DNA of 64,000 bases from UBA1858 sp963976865 (GCA_963976865.1 CAXBLY010000002.1:325482-389481), one strand, 5' to 3'; positions 38,311 to 48,440 are shown, counted from the first letter of the stretch. Program-made: numbers and translations. The notes: generated from the sequence alone by a model not told the origin.

Positions 38311-39171
38311 CTATATTTGCATCCACTTTAAAATTGTAAACGGCTCAAAAGTATTACCCCTGTCCAGCCTGACCGTCACAGAAATATTATGACTGATTCC
38401 GCTTTTAGCAACAGCACTCGCATTTATTGTATATATGTAGCCATAAGATAAAGAATTGAATGTTTCAGCATCATCGAATTCATCTAAATCCACTTTGCCT
38501 GTTTCAGTGTCACTCAACGTTGTAGCATTATTAACTGCCGTTTGCACTACATTTGAAGCGACTGATAAATTTACACCATAGTCCTGAGTATAAACTGTGA
38601 CATAAGGGGAAATAGCCTGATATATCAGTTCATTTATCCCATAAACCAGCTTCAATTCTTCAATTCTCTCAAAGTCTGCATCGCTACTCCCATACAGATA
38701 CCCGTATGATGCGTAATCATTGTCTTCTGCACCATTAGCTCTTTTCAGACTGTCTCCATCACGCCAATCTAGTATGGCATCACTAATGGTCAGACTTTGT
38801 CCTTCATCCACACCAATCACATTTAACAAGCTTGTTATAATAGTTGCGGGTGCAGTATTTATATCAATTTTTCCTGCCTCATCAAAATATGATAACTGAA
38901 TATCAACATCCCCGTATTCACTACCAAGCTGATTTTGAGAAAATAAATCTCCGTCAGCATTATTAATCAGATCCGCTATAGCTAACAGAATCACACTTTC
39001 TACTGCTTGCTTAACTTTTAACTGCTCTATTCTATTCTTAGTAATCTGAAGACTACTCCTCGATTGATGAGCAACGGTACTAGCGATTACTGCTAAAAAA
39101 GCAGTCACCCACAGCACTGATAATAACGCTATCCCACGCTGTGTTTTATATCTATTGGCTGATATTTTCAT
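38311..39171 (-). CDS. gspK: T2SS minor pseudopilin GspK
   Basis: 286 aa. The N-terminal prepilin-like signal (QRGIALLSVLWVTAFLAVIA) follows a short basic leader, and the large globular domain contains KIDINTAP, the helical insertion typical of GspK. It caps the pseudopilus tip with GspI and GspJ. It overlaps the end of gspJ by 4 nt. Confidence 0.9.
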   Translation of the reverse strand: MKISANRYKTQRGIALLSVLWVTAFLAVIASTVAHQSRSSLQITKNRIEQLKVKQAVESVILLAIADLINNADGDLFSQNQLGSEYGDVDIQLSYFDEAGKIDINTAPATIITSLLNVIGVDEGQSLTISDAILDWRDGDSLKRANGAEDNDYASYGYLYGSSDADFERIEELKLVYGINELIYQAISPYVTVYTQDYGVNLSVASNVVQTAVNNATTLSDTETGKVDLDEFDDAETFNSLSYGYIYTINASAVAKSGISHNISVTVRLDRGNTFEPFTILKWMQI

Positions 39172-39797
39172 CTAACTACATAAGGCCCATTACGCATTTG
39201 AATGACTAATTCCGGCCATGCTACTTTTTCGTCTTCAAATATCAGTCTAATTTTAATCAATAAAGGTAAAACAAACTGGTCATCCCAGCTTGTTAACCAG
39301 CCATTGTTTGAATCTTCTGTCTCAAAACCGCTGAAATATTCGATTTTTATATCTTTCACACCAGAAATAAGTACTGTTTCTGCACCGTCCTGTTTATTAT
39401 TTACCTGCAAGTTATATGGCTTATACGTCAGTGAAAGATTATTATTTTCTCGATCAACAAATAGATCATATTTATACAGATAATCATCAACACCATATTG
39501 AGGTGAATATGAAACATACCTCAAACTCTTTTCGGCGCCTATGAATACGGTGTGTTGTATTTCTTTTTCATCTTCTATTAAACGATCATTAATCAGCGCC
39601 AGTGAAATGGATTTGCGCATGAAACCCTGCACTGCCTGCAGCGAATCAAGTTGTTCAGACTGACTATTAATAGCATCCCAGACTCGCGTACTAAATTTAA
39701 ATCCACTTGCACATAGCACCATCACAAAACTCAATATAAGCAATGCTATTATCAATTCCACCAGAGTAAAACCCGTTTGAGTTTTATTTATTTTCAA
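39168..39797 (-). CDS. gspJ: T2SS minor pseudopilin GspJ
   Basis: 209 aa. The prepilin cleavage region TGFTLVELIIALLILSFVM has Glu at position 5 of the mature part. A beta-rich C-terminal domain follows. The length and the place between gspI and gspK support GspJ. Start and end abut or overlap its neighbours. Confidence 0.88.
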   Translation of the reverse strand: MKINKTQTGFTLVELIIALLILSFVMVLCASGFKFSTRVWDAINSQSEQLDSLQAVQGFMRKSISLALINDRLIEDEKEIQHTVFIGAEKSLRYVSYSPQYGVDDYLYKYDLFVDRENNNLSLTYKPYNLQVNNKQDGAETVLISGVKDIKIEYFSGFETEDSNNGWLTSWDDQFVLPLLIKIRLIFEDEKVAWPELVIQMRNGPYVVR

Positions 39798-40184
39798 TTA
39801 TGCATCTCCAACAGATAGACGATATGTCGTTATTTCAATAGAGCGCTGGCCTCGATTTGAATTCCACAACACCATGAAGTTGACTCTAAATTTAAGAACC
39901 ACATCGTTTTCTGAAATCGACGATAAAGGCTTAATATTCATTTTCCAGGTATATTTCTGGTTAAAATCACCTTCGAAACTGCCCTCTTTCACTGGAATGC
40001 CTTTTCCTAGTTCAGACAATTTTGATTCAGAAAACATCTGCGCATGTGAATATTCTTTTGCATATTGCATATTTCTCAGGCTTGTCCCAAAAATCTGATA
40101 AATCACACCCAGGGAGATTGCCAATATTGATAAAGCAACAAGCGTCTCCAGCAGAGTAAAACCCAGTTGATTGTGTTTAACCAT
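39798..40184 (-). CDS. gspI: T2SS minor pseudopilin GspI
   Basis: 128 aa with the prepilin motif LGFTLLETLVALSILAISL, the GspI-type short globular domain and a terminal ITTYRLSVGDA. It starts 8 nt inside gspH and ends one base before gspJ. Confidence 0.88.
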   Translation of the reverse strand: MVKHNQLGFTLLETLVALSILAISLGVIYQIFGTSLRNMQYAKEYSHAQMFSESKLSELGKGIPVKEGSFEGDFNQKYTWKMNIKPLSSISENDVVLKFRVNFMVLWNSNRGQRSIEITTYRLSVGDA

Positions 40185-40653
40185 CTACGCCAACCTGACC
40201 AGTCAACCAATCAACATAAATGACGTATGATTTATCATTCCGACCGGATAATGTTACTCGCCCACCAGAAGAGCTGCCATCGGGTGCGAAACGTATTTCA
40301 GCAGTATCACTGCTATTATTCAGCTTCGAGTCAGAATACACTTTTAGATCAATATTATTCCTGAATTTAAAGTGTTTATTATTCCCGCTGTACCTGTAGG
40401 ATCGATCTTTAAGATTAATCTCCATAACTGCTTGCGAGCCATTGGCAATGGCGTAATTACGTGCATAGCGAAGACTTGCTGCCACATGTCTGGCAGAACT
40501 TTTTAGATAAGCATTTGTGGATAATTTATTATAGGCAACAGTTGAAAGACCAATAACCGCCAGAGAAATAACTAATACAACCAGCAATTCAACAAGCGTA
40601 AAGCCGCGATGCTGGAATATATTACTTTTTGATTTATTATAAATTTTCCACAC
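40177..40653 (-). CDS. gspH: T2SS minor pseudopilin GspH
   Basis: 158 aa. The prepilin motif RGFTLVELLVVLVISLAVI comes after a 16-residue basic leader, followed by a FimT/GspH-like beta domain (RHVAASLRYARNYAIANG, then a C-terminal VDWLTGQVGVDG). Minor pseudopilin of the T2SS. It overlaps gspI by 8 nt and follows gspG by 17 nt. Confidence 0.87.
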   Translation of the reverse strand: MWKIYNKSKSNIFQHRGFTLVELLVVLVISLAVIGLSTVAYNKLSTNAYLKSSARHVAASLRYARNYAIANGSQAVMEINLKDRSYRYSGNNKHFKFRNNIDLKVYSDSKLNNSSDTAEIRFAPDGSSSGGRVTLSGRNDKSYVIYVDWLTGQVGVDG

Positions 40654-40670
40654 ACTATTTTCAGATGAGA

Positions 40671-41111
40671 TTAATTCCAGCTAACAATATCCCTGTTCTC
40701 CTTTTCTCCACCCTGTGCGTTATCAGCCCCGTAACTGAATATATCAAATTCTCCATTCTCACCCGGGTACTTGTACTGGTAATCTTTATTCCATGGATCT
40801 TTAGGAACAAAATTCTTTCTCAGGTAAGGACCGTTCCAGCCTACAGTATTGGATGGTTCTTTAACCAGCGCCTCAAGACCTTGTCCAGTCGTGGGATAAC
40901 TATCAGTATCCAGCTTATACATATCCAGCGCTGCCGCCAGTTCTTCAACTTGTAATTTAGCCGCCTTGCTTTTTGATTCTCCAAAATGCTTCATCACTTT
41001 GGGGCCTACCAGTCCGGATAACAAGCCCAGTATAATTAGCACTACCAGCAACTCTATTAAAGTGAAGCCTTTGACATTCATATGCTTTGCAAAACTATTC
41101 ATAAATTTCAC
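40671..41111 (-). CDS. gspG: T2SS major pseudopilin GspG
   Basis: 146 aa. The prepilin motif KGFTLIELLVVLIILGLLSG and the near-invariant GspG core (GPKVMKHFGESKSKAA, LDMYKLDTDSYPTTGQGL, PYLRKNFVPKDPW, then the calcium-binding end SYGADNAQGG) are all present. It forms the shaft of the pseudopilus. Confidence 0.95.
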   Translation of the reverse strand: MKFMNSFAKHMNVKGFTLIELLVVLIILGLLSGLVGPKVMKHFGESKSKAAKLQVEELAAALDMYKLDTDSYPTTGQGLEALVKEPSNTVGWNGPYLRKNFVPKDPWNKDYQYKYPGENGEFDIFSYGADNAQGGEKENRDIVSWN

Positions 41112-41119
41112 CTGATATT

Positions 41120-42337
41120 TTATAATGGTAAATCATTCACACTGATTATCGCCATAAGAATTGAAACAATTATACCACCTATCATAATCCCCAGACTAAC
41201 AATCAAAACAGGTTCCAGCAAAGCCAGAAATCTCTGCATCGCATTAGATACCTCACGCTCATAAATTTCTCCCACACGCGAAAGCATAGTATCCAGCTCA
41301 CCGGTTTCTTCACCTACGTTTATCATTTGAACAGCCAGTACAGGGAAATGCTCTATTTTATTCATGACTTCAAATAGTGATTTACCTTCCTTGAAGCCTT
41401 CTATCCCCTGCTTAACATTCTCCCTAAACACCACATTGGTTAATGTTGCATTAGCAATGGGTAATGCTGTTTGCATATTCACACCGTTAGATATTAATGT
41501 TCCAAGACTTTTAGTGAATTTCGCTGTTTCTGTTCTGATTACCAGATCTCTTGTGACAGGCATTTTCAGCAACAGCCCATGCCAGGGACGCTTGCGCTGA
41601 TTATTGGCACCTATATACCCAACATAATAAATCAGCAGAATTGTAAATACTGGTATCAACCACCAGTAATTCACTACAGCATTAGACATGGCAATGACAA
41701 TTTGAGTTGGCACAGGCAGTGCTTGATCTGTTCCTACAAATAACTCAGTGATTTTTGGCACAACGAAGGTAAGTATCAATAAAATTGACACTCCGGCAAC
41801 TAATAATAGAATTAGAGGGTAAAGGAGTGCAGATAGAATTTTATCGCGCATCTGCTTTACCCCATCCAAATATACGTAAAGCTGTCCGAGTCCACTGTCA
41901 AGATTACCACTTGCTTCGGAAGCACGTATCATATTGATATAGAAAGGTGTAAATTCTTTTTGCGTTTCCAGCGCTGAAGAAAAATCTTTACCGGACTGAA
42001 CGCTTTCCAGCACATTACCGATTAATTTTTTGACTTTGTCTTGCTGAGATATTTTCTGCAATATCTTTAAAGCATGATCCAGCGGAAGTTTGGAGCGGAT
42101 CAAGGTGCTAAGCTGTTCGGTTATTTCCAGAACCTGTGTATTGGACAGTTGACTGGACCTGAATAAATCAAATGAATGATTCAGCCCGGTACCAGCCCTT
42201 GATATTTGATCTACCTGAATAGGTATATAGTCAGATTCCTGTAACCACTTAATAACCGCTTCCTTGTCATTCCCTTCATGTTGACCTGAAATTATTTTTC
42301 CGTCATTAGTCGTTGCTTTATATTTAAAGACTGGCAC
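41120..42337 (-). CDS. gspF: T2SS inner-membrane platform protein GspF
   Basis: 405 aa with two repeated GspF domains and three membrane helices. Typical stretches are the N-terminal MPVFKYKATTNDGKIISG, the STLIRSKLPLDHAL start of the first domain, and the NVGEETGELDTML turn of the second. It is the membrane hub on which GspE acts. It lies 6 nt after gspE and 8 nt before gspG. Confidence 0.94.
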   Translation of the reverse strand: MPVFKYKATTNDGKIISGQHEGNDKEAVIKWLQESDYIPIQVDQISRAGTGLNHSFDLFRSSQLSNTQVLEITEQLSTLIRSKLPLDHALKILQKISQQDKVKKLIGNVLESVQSGKDFSSALETQKEFTPFYINMIRASEASGNLDSGLGQLYVYLDGVKQMRDKILSALLYPLILLLVAGVSILLILTFVVPKITELFVGTDQALPVPTQIVIAMSNAVVNYWWLIPVFTILLIYYVGYIGANNQRKRPWHGLLLKMPVTRDLVIRTETAKFTKSLGTLISNGVNMQTALPIANATLTNVVFRENVKQGIEGFKEGKSLFEVMNKIEHFPVLAVQMINVGEETGELDTMLSRVGEIYEREVSNAMQRFLALLEPVLIVSLGIMIGGIIVSILMAIISVNDLPL

Positions 42338-42343
42338 AGGAAA

Positions 42344-44194
42344 TCACTCCTTGGTAACACGAGTAATTTCTTCAAGCGTTGTGATACCGGCTAACACCTT
42401 TACCAGACCATCCTGAAACATCGTTTGCATACCATTTTTAATAGCGATACTTTGCAATTCATTCGCATCGGCATGTTCTAGTATTCTTTTTTTGATCTCA
42501 TCATCCATGCATAATAATTCAACTATACAGATACGACCTTTATATCCTGTACCGCTACATTGATCACACCCTTTGGCAGAATATATTTCTGCACTCTGTG
42601 AAACATCTATATGATTATCATGGCAATCGTCGATAAATTTACGGGTTACTTGCTGTGGTTGCTTGCAGTAGTTGCAAAGCACCCTTACTAAACGCTGCGC
42701 AATGACTGCATTTAAAGTTGAGGTTAACAAATAATCCTCAACACGCATTTCTATCAATCGTGTAATTGATGAAGCTGCATCATTCGTATGCAGAGTCGAT
42801 AACACAAGGTGCCCTGTTAGCGCCGATTTGATACAGATTTCAGCAGTTTCCAGATCACGCATTTCTCCCACCATTATCACATCCGGGTCTTGGCGTACGA
42901 TCGATCTTAAAGCACTCGCAAAAGTCAGCCCAATTGACGATTTCGCCTGAATTTGATTAATCCCTTCCAGCTGATACTCGATAGGGTCTTCTACAGTGAT
43001 AATTTTGCGGTTAGGTTCATTGAGCTGATTTAGCGCAGCATATAAAGACGTTGTTTTACCGCTACCTGTAGGTCCCGTAATTAACAACATGCCGTGAGGC
43101 TGACGCAGGATATCTGTTATCTTGTCACAAATTTGTTTGCTAAAGCCTAACGAATCAAAATCAAGCACAACACTATCCTGGTTCAGCAGTCGAATCACTA
43201 CACTTTCACCATGCATGGTAGGAATTGTTGATATTCTCATATCAAATTCAACACCCTGCATACGAGTTCGAATGCGTCCATCTTGCGGTAGTCGGCGTTC
43301 GGCAATATCCAACTTTGCCATTATTTTGATCCTGGAGATTATGGCCGCGGCAAATTGCTTGGCAGGTGACTCTGCCTCCTTGAGAACACCATCTATGCGA
43401 TAGCGTACATTCAGTTGACCTTCAAACGGTTCTATATGAATATCTGACGCATGTTGCTCCACAGCACGCTGTATAATCAAATTTACCAACCGGATTACAG
43501 GCGCCTCACTCGCAAGATCTTTCAAGTGATCAACTTCTTCATCAGAAATTTCTTCAGTCGTCACATCGTCAAGGATTTGATCCATTTGAGATGTGCGCTC
43601 ACCAAATATCTGATCAATGCTACTGACTATGTCTGATGCAACTCCAACTTTCACATTTACAGCACGGTCACATGCCATTGAGATCGCATTCTGCGTTTCC
43701 ACATCAGTAGGATCCGACATGGCTACAGTTATCTGCTGTTCACTGATTTTCAAAGGAATCACTTGTTGCTCTTTAAGAAATCGATCCGATATCAATTCCC
43801 CGGAAATATTTTCAGAAGGAAACTCAGCTTTTGAGACTAAAGGCAATTCCAGCACTTCACTCAGTACACAGGCTATATCCGCATCACTGGCTAACCCCAT
43901 TCTTGCCAATAATGACAAAAAAGAAGACTCAGGCTTCTCATTACACATTCGCTGAACATTTAATACGTCATTATCTGAAACAATATTCTTGCTTTTTAGC
44001 GACTGTATCAAGCGTTCCTGCAATAACTTCTTATCCATTGATCTATTTAATAAAGGGGTTGAGGTGTCGTCAGATTTTATAGTGTCTATTAAATTGTCTC
44101 GATCTGAGCCATGCACTGTGGATTCCTTAACCACGGCCGCCTTTGACTTTCTTTCCTGTTGTGCCTGTTTTAACGAATCGTATATCAAGGACAT
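42344..44194 (-). CDS. gspE: T2SS ATPase GspE with a GspB-like N-terminal motif
   Basis: 616 aa. Residues 1-16 (MSLIYDSLKQAQQERK) resemble the start of GspB rather than a usual GspE. The GspE N-domain follows, then the catalytic core with Walker A GPTGSGKTTSLYA, the Asp box, Walker B (VIMVGEMRD), the His box GHLVLSTLHTNDA, and the zinc tetracysteine (CNYC...CDQC). It powers pseudopilus assembly. It is first in the E-D run, with a promoter-like sequence just upstream and 118 bp to the GspB gene. Confidence 0.94.
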   Translation of the reverse strand: MSLIYDSLKQAQQERKSKAAVVKESTVHGSDRDNLIDTIKSDDTSTPLLNRSMDKKLLQERLIQSLKSKNIVSDNDVLNVQRMCNEKPESSFLSLLARMGLASDADIACVLSEVLELPLVSKAEFPSENISGELISDRFLKEQQVIPLKISEQQITVAMSDPTDVETQNAISMACDRAVNVKVGVASDIVSSIDQIFGERTSQMDQILDDVTTEEISDEEVDHLKDLASEAPVIRLVNLIIQRAVEQHASDIHIEPFEGQLNVRYRIDGVLKEAESPAKQFAAAIISRIKIMAKLDIAERRLPQDGRIRTRMQGVEFDMRISTIPTMHGESVVIRLLNQDSVVLDFDSLGFSKQICDKITDILRQPHGMLLITGPTGSGKTTSLYAALNQLNEPNRKIITVEDPIEYQLEGINQIQAKSSIGLTFASALRSIVRQDPDVIMVGEMRDLETAEICIKSALTGHLVLSTLHTNDAASSITRLIEMRVEDYLLTSTLNAVIAQRLVRVLCNYCKQPQQVTRKFIDDCHDNHIDVSQSAEIYSAKGCDQCSGTGYKGRICIVELLCMDDEIKKRILEHADANELQSIAIKNGMQTMFQDGLVKVLAGITTLEEITRVTKE

Positions 44195-44237
44195 AAAAAT
44201 ACTTTGAATAAATATTCAATTTGATAATTTATTGTTG

Positions 44238-44265
44238 AGTATAGCCCAAAAGAGGATGGTGTCCT
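44238..44265 (-). promoter_or_regulatory. Possible sigma-70 promoter for gspE-D
   Basis: On the minus strand, AGGACA (44260-44265) and TATACT (44238-44243) are 16 bp apart, about 44 nt ahead of the gspE ATG. Four and five of six bases match the consensus. Confidence 0.35.
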
Positions 44266-44312
44266 GAATACATGTTTGCACCATAAAATCTCACCCCCCT
44301 TAATATAAGGAC

Positions 44313-45158
44313 CTAGTGTAAGTTAACTTTAAACAACTCACCCGAATACTTAAAAACTACCCCATATGGAGTAATTTCCTGGATACTAAGCCCATTGCTG
44401 ACAGCGTCACCCTCACGTAGTAACTTACCGTTAATACGTACTTTTCTGGCATTTTTGACGATATTATAAATATGCACGCTAAGAACCAGCTCTGGAATAC
44501 TCTTTTGCAGGGAATAAGGTAACTCAGTAATCTCTGGCACATTAGGATTCTCAATAACCGGGGTTTCTATCATTGTGCGCACTACAACTGGCAACTCGTT
44601 TTTTTCTGTTTCCTGATTAATAAGGTGATATTTGTCTTCGCCAGGCTCCAGGTTATCCACAATGTGCAACGGCTCTACTTTCGCTTTAGAGGCCTTTTTG
44701 TCGATTGTATTTGCTTTTGTCACATTATCGACTTCATTTGGCTCTTGCCTGACTTTAGCAAACTTACTGATAAAATCGGGCTTACCAGTATTAACCGCCG
44801 CGCTGAGTACATCTGGGTCAGTTGGTTCCTCTGGAGATACTGGTTCATTCTTCAGCTCGCCTGCTGCTGGCTTATCTATGATGATTTCAGAATTCACGGC
44901 AACCGTCGGTACTTTTGCGTACTCAACACTACTTTCCACTTCCAGTCTCTCTTTGCCTTCCTTTTCATTGACTGGATTATGAGATGATTGAAAAGCGATC
45001 CAAATTAGCAAGATCGCCACGTTGAGAAAAATTGCAATTGCAGCCCAGGATATTTTCCTGGCCACTTTTGGTGAGTCCTCGACGTAGCTATTCCCATATA
45101 GACGAGAATCACCTCTTTCGCTTTCCGCTTTCTTTATAGCTTCCAGGATATAAGACAT
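44313..45158 (-). CDS. gspB: T2SS assembly protein GspB
   Basis: 281 aa. It starts with MSYILEAIKKAESERG and has one membrane helix (about 37-57). A Pro/Glu-rich periplasmic linker leads to the conserved C-terminal domain (PELVLSVHIYN...RKVRINGKLLREGD, then FKVNLH), the typical GspB layout. With GspA it helps the secretin assemble through the peptidoglycan. It lies 3 nt after gspA. Confidence 0.87.
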   Translation of the reverse strand: MSYILEAIKKAESERGDSRLYGNSYVEDSPKVARKISWAAIAIFLNVAILLIWIAFQSSHNPVNEKEGKERLEVESSVEYAKVPTVAVNSEIIIDKPAAGELKNEPVSPEEPTDPDVLSAAVNTGKPDFISKFAKVRQEPNEVDNVTKANTIDKKASKAKVEPLHIVDNLEPGEDKYHLINQETEKNELPVVVRTMIETPVIENPNVPEITELPYSLQKSIPELVLSVHIYNIVKNARKVRINGKLLREGDAVSNGLSIQEITPYGVVFKYSGELFKVNLH

Positions 45159-45161
45159 TAT

Positions 45162-46853
45162 CTATTTACGTAGCCTTGGCACATTTTCATCAATTAAATT
45201 ATTCATATAAATCTGGGTTAACGGGCCGATTACACCATCTGCTGGTATACCTTGAGCACGCTGAAATAATTTAACCTCTTTCACCAGAGCAGAATCATAA
45301 ACTGTAATATCATTCCATTCTGGTGATCGATTAAAAATAATTGAGAGATATCGATCAATATCTTTAACAAACTCGCCATTCATGCCAGGTTTAATCAGTG
45401 TTCTACTGGTTAATGGCTTCCATAACAGCTCAAATTCTCCGCTCCAGGAGCTCGCTATATCCAACCAGCTAATTCGGTACATCCCGGATTGATCCAATAC
45501 AATTGCATCACCTTGCTCAACTGTTTTCACAAACAGATACGAAACTTCCTGTTGATCATCTTTATTCTTTAGTATCACTGGGCGATTCAGACGCTGCAAA
45601 AGAGCTACATCACCCTTCCCGGAAAAACACATCAATCCATTCAAACTGGCAATTTCACAGGCATTCTCGTCTATACCGGAATAGTCGATTCCCCAGCTTT
45701 CCAGAATTTTTTGATTAGCCCATTCCAGCGGCGAAAGCACAATCTGTTTAGGCTCTATTTTCATTTCCCCAATGACTAAAGGTTCTACTCTGGCGCTCAA
45801 TGAAGCGATCACTTTCCCCTCTATCTCAGATGAAGAATTTTGTTCTTCTTCGACTGATGCCTGATAAGATTCATGTTGAATTTTATTGTGCTCAGCTTGA
45901 GAAGCTAACTCGCCTGAACTACCGCTGTATTTATTGTTAAATTCGTCACTATAAAAGACTATCCAAATTGTAGAAGCAAAGAGCAGCAACAGCACTATCC
46001 ATGCAGAAGTTTTTGATGCATTAGCCAGGCTGAATTTATTATCGTAATTTGCAAGTGATTGCGTTGCTGCGTTTTTAATAATTGCATTACTAACAGTTTT
46101 TTTCTTTTGCACATAAGCGCCAAGAAGTGACCGATCACAGAGCACATTAACCAGACGCGGAATACCTTTTGTTTTGTTGTATATACAACCTATATTGCTT
46201 TTACTAAATAAGTCCGGGTCACTCCCTGCAACATTTAACCGATGAGCGATGTAAGCAGAGACTTCTTGTTTCGTTAAAGGCTGCAAATGAAACCGTGCGG
46301 TAATTCGCTGGTTTAACTGCTCCATCTCAGGAGTAGCAAGTCGATTCTTAAGCTCAGGTTGACCTATTAGTATGATTTGTAGTAATTTTTGTTCATCAGT
46401 TTCCAGGTTAGTAAGCACTCGAATGGTTTCAAGTGCGTCGACACTAAGGTTCTGCGCTTCATCTACAATCAGTATAGTATTACGACCCGCAGCATGAGAT
46501 TGGATTAGACGTTCATTTAATTTATTTAGATAAGTTTTAGATGAAAGCTGATGTTCAGGGTATGAGATATCCAGCTCATCACAAATAGACGCAAGCAGAT
46601 CATCCGAATTCAGCTTGGGATTAACGATTAATGCAATATCGGTATTGTCTGGAATCTCTGAAAACAAACTACGACAGACTGTTGTCTTACCTGTGCCAAT
46701 ATCACCTGTAATAAGTACAAAACCACCCGGACGAGTGATCCCGTACAACAGATGCGCAATTGCTTCCTGATGCTGTGGGCTCAGAAATAAATATTTAGGA
46801 TTTGGTGCAATCGAAAATGCACTTTCATCTATGTTAAAGAACTGTCCGTACAT
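45162..46853 (-). CDS. gspA: T2SS assembly ATPase GspA (ExeA)
   Basis: 563 aa. Signature start MYGQFFNIDESAFSIAPNPKY, Walker A GDIGTGKTT, Walker B ILIVDEAQNLS, one membrane helix (about 280-297), a periplasmic linker, a C39-peptidase-like stretch lacking a clear catalytic set, and a C-terminal peptidoglycan-binding domain (AQGIPADGVIGPLTQIYMN). It is the full-length ExeA/GspA layout. Its ATPase half is a paralogue of the exosortase-locus ATPase at 10.0-10.8 kb. Confidence 0.9.
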   Translation of the reverse strand: MYGQFFNIDESAFSIAPNPKYLFLSPQHQEAIAHLLYGITRPGGFVLITGDIGTGKTTVCRSLFSEIPDNTDIALIVNPKLNSDDLLASICDELDISYPEHQLSSKTYLNKLNERLIQSHAAGRNTILIVDEAQNLSVDALETIRVLTNLETDEQKLLQIILIGQPELKNRLATPEMEQLNQRITARFHLQPLTKQEVSAYIAHRLNVAGSDPDLFSKSNIGCIYNKTKGIPRLVNVLCDRSLLGAYVQKKKTVSNAIIKNAATQSLANYDNKFSLANASKTSAWIVLLLLFASTIWIVFYSDEFNNKYSGSSGELASQAEHNKIQHESYQASVEEEQNSSSEIEGKVIASLSARVEPLVIGEMKIEPKQIVLSPLEWANQKILESWGIDYSGIDENACEIASLNGLMCFSGKGDVALLQRLNRPVILKNKDDQQEVSYLFVKTVEQGDAIVLDQSGMYRISWLDIASSWSGEFELLWKPLTSRTLIKPGMNGEFVKDIDRYLSIIFNRSPEWNDITVYDSALVKEVKLFQRAQGIPADGVIGPLTQIYMNNLIDENVPRLRK

Positions 46854-46915
46854 AGGTCTCTGGCTCGACCACCCGCTAAATTATTAACAATAAATAGAAA
46901 ATATACTTTATGTCA

Positions 46916-48292
46916 TTAAAGCATAGGCAACATCAGGGTTGCGATACTCAACACTAAAAAGAATCCACACAAATCAGTGATAGTTGTTAACACAGGGCCA
47001 GATGCAACGGCAGGATCAATGTTAATACGTTTCAAAATCAGTGGAATTGTGCCACCAATAGATACTGCTACCAATGTATTAATCGCAAGCGCCAGACCTA
47101 TAACAATGCCAAGAAAAGGGTTCCCTTTCCACAACCAGGCTAGACCACCCAGCAACACTCCCAACACACAACCATTAATCATACCCACCTTCACTTCCTG
47201 AAACCATACACGCATCACTTCAAACGGCTTCACCAGCCCAAGGGACAGCTCTCTCATACTGACTGCAACTGCCTGATTCCCGGAACAACCACTCATATCA
47301 GAGACAATTGGAAGGAATACTACCAGTGCAATCACAGCCGTAAGCGTATCAGTATAGAGTGCTATCACACTGGCTGACACCAGATTCAAAATAATATTAA
47401 TACTTAGCCATGAGAGTCTGCGGCGAGAACGCAAATATACCGGCATTGTTCTAACCTCTTCACCAACAACAATACCACCAGCTTTTAACTGGGCTGCTTC
47501 AGAATTCTCAAATATCACCTCTGCAATGTCACGACGCCTGACAACACCTACCAGCATCTGATCCTCATCCACAACTGGCGCTGCGTAAAAGTCATTATTA
47601 TCAAAATAGGTTTTAAGCTCATCAAAAGTTGTATCAGTCTGCACATAAAGTGGTTCTTTCAAAATATCCTGCAGTTTAGTTGCCTTATGAGCAAGTAACA
47701 GATCGCGCAGACTCAATACGCCTGCAAGCTTTCCATATTTACTGGTTATATAAATATATGCGCCGAAATATTTATCTTTATCAGAGCAGCTATGCAAAAA
47801 TTCAATCACATCTATGACAGTCGTCGAGACATTGAACGTCAGTATTTCAGTAATCATCAGGCCGCCTGCTTCATCTTCAGCATACGCCGCTAATTCACGA
47901 GCCTCTTTTGCATCCTCTGGTTGCATCTCGGCGAGAATAGCTTCTGCACTTTGTTCTTCAATCACCTGAAGCAGATCTGCCTGTTCACAACTTTCCATTT
48001 GCGAAACAATCGGAGCTGCTTGCTCGGCTGATAACTGCTCCAGAAGTTCTGATGCGTATGAATCAGGGATATCTACTAAAAATTCTGCTGCTTCAGCAGG
48101 CGAAATTCTCAGCAAGAGTCTGGTTTGTTCATCGAGGTCTAAACGACTAAACACGCGTAGTGTTTCTGTAAAGCCAATTTTGTTGATATATGCAGCTAAC
48201 TCGGACTTTGTGCCTTTATTCAGTAAACTTTGAATATCAGACATATAGTCAACTTTTTCTAAATCAATCTGCTGTTCATTCACCTCAGACAT
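46916..48292 (-). CDS. mgtE: Magnesium transporter MgtE
   Basis: 458 aa: an N-terminal superhelical domain, two CBS domains (about 140-265) and five membrane helices with the ion-path motifs LPIVSDMSGCSGNQAVAVSMREL and PLILKRINIDPAVASGP. A dimeric Mg2+ channel gated by the cytoplasmic domains. I saw no M-box riboswitch in the 148 bp upstream. Confidence 0.93.
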   Translation of the reverse strand: MSEVNEQQIDLEKVDYMSDIQSLLNKGTKSELAAYINKIGFTETLRVFSRLDLDEQTRLLLRISPAEAAEFLVDIPDSYASELLEQLSAEQAAPIVSQMESCEQADLLQVIEEQSAEAILAEMQPEDAKEARELAAYAEDEAGGLMITEILTFNVSTTVIDVIEFLHSCSDKDKYFGAYIYITSKYGKLAGVLSLRDLLLAHKATKLQDILKEPLYVQTDTTFDELKTYFDNNDFYAAPVVDEDQMLVGVVRRRDIAEVIFENSEAAQLKAGGIVVGEEVRTMPVYLRSRRRLSWLSINIILNLVSASVIALYTDTLTAVIALVVFLPIVSDMSGCSGNQAVAVSMRELSLGLVKPFEVMRVWFQEVKVGMINGCVLGVLLGGLAWLWKGNPFLGIVIGLALAINTLVAVSIGGTIPLILKRINIDPAVASGPVLTTITDLCGFFLVLSIATLMLPML

Positions 48293-48440
48293 ATAAAACT
48301 CCTTGAATTATGATGTCGAAACGATCATGAATGTCGTTTATACACCTGATGATACAGGCTTCAAAACCACATTGGCAGGATTGACACGATAAAGAATATA
48401 TTTTCTACAGGAAACTGATTAGCAATAGACAAATCTTTTA

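Noticed and set aside
48293..48440. An M-box magnesium riboswitch before mgtE
   Set aside because: Only 148 bp are available and no matching stems were found.
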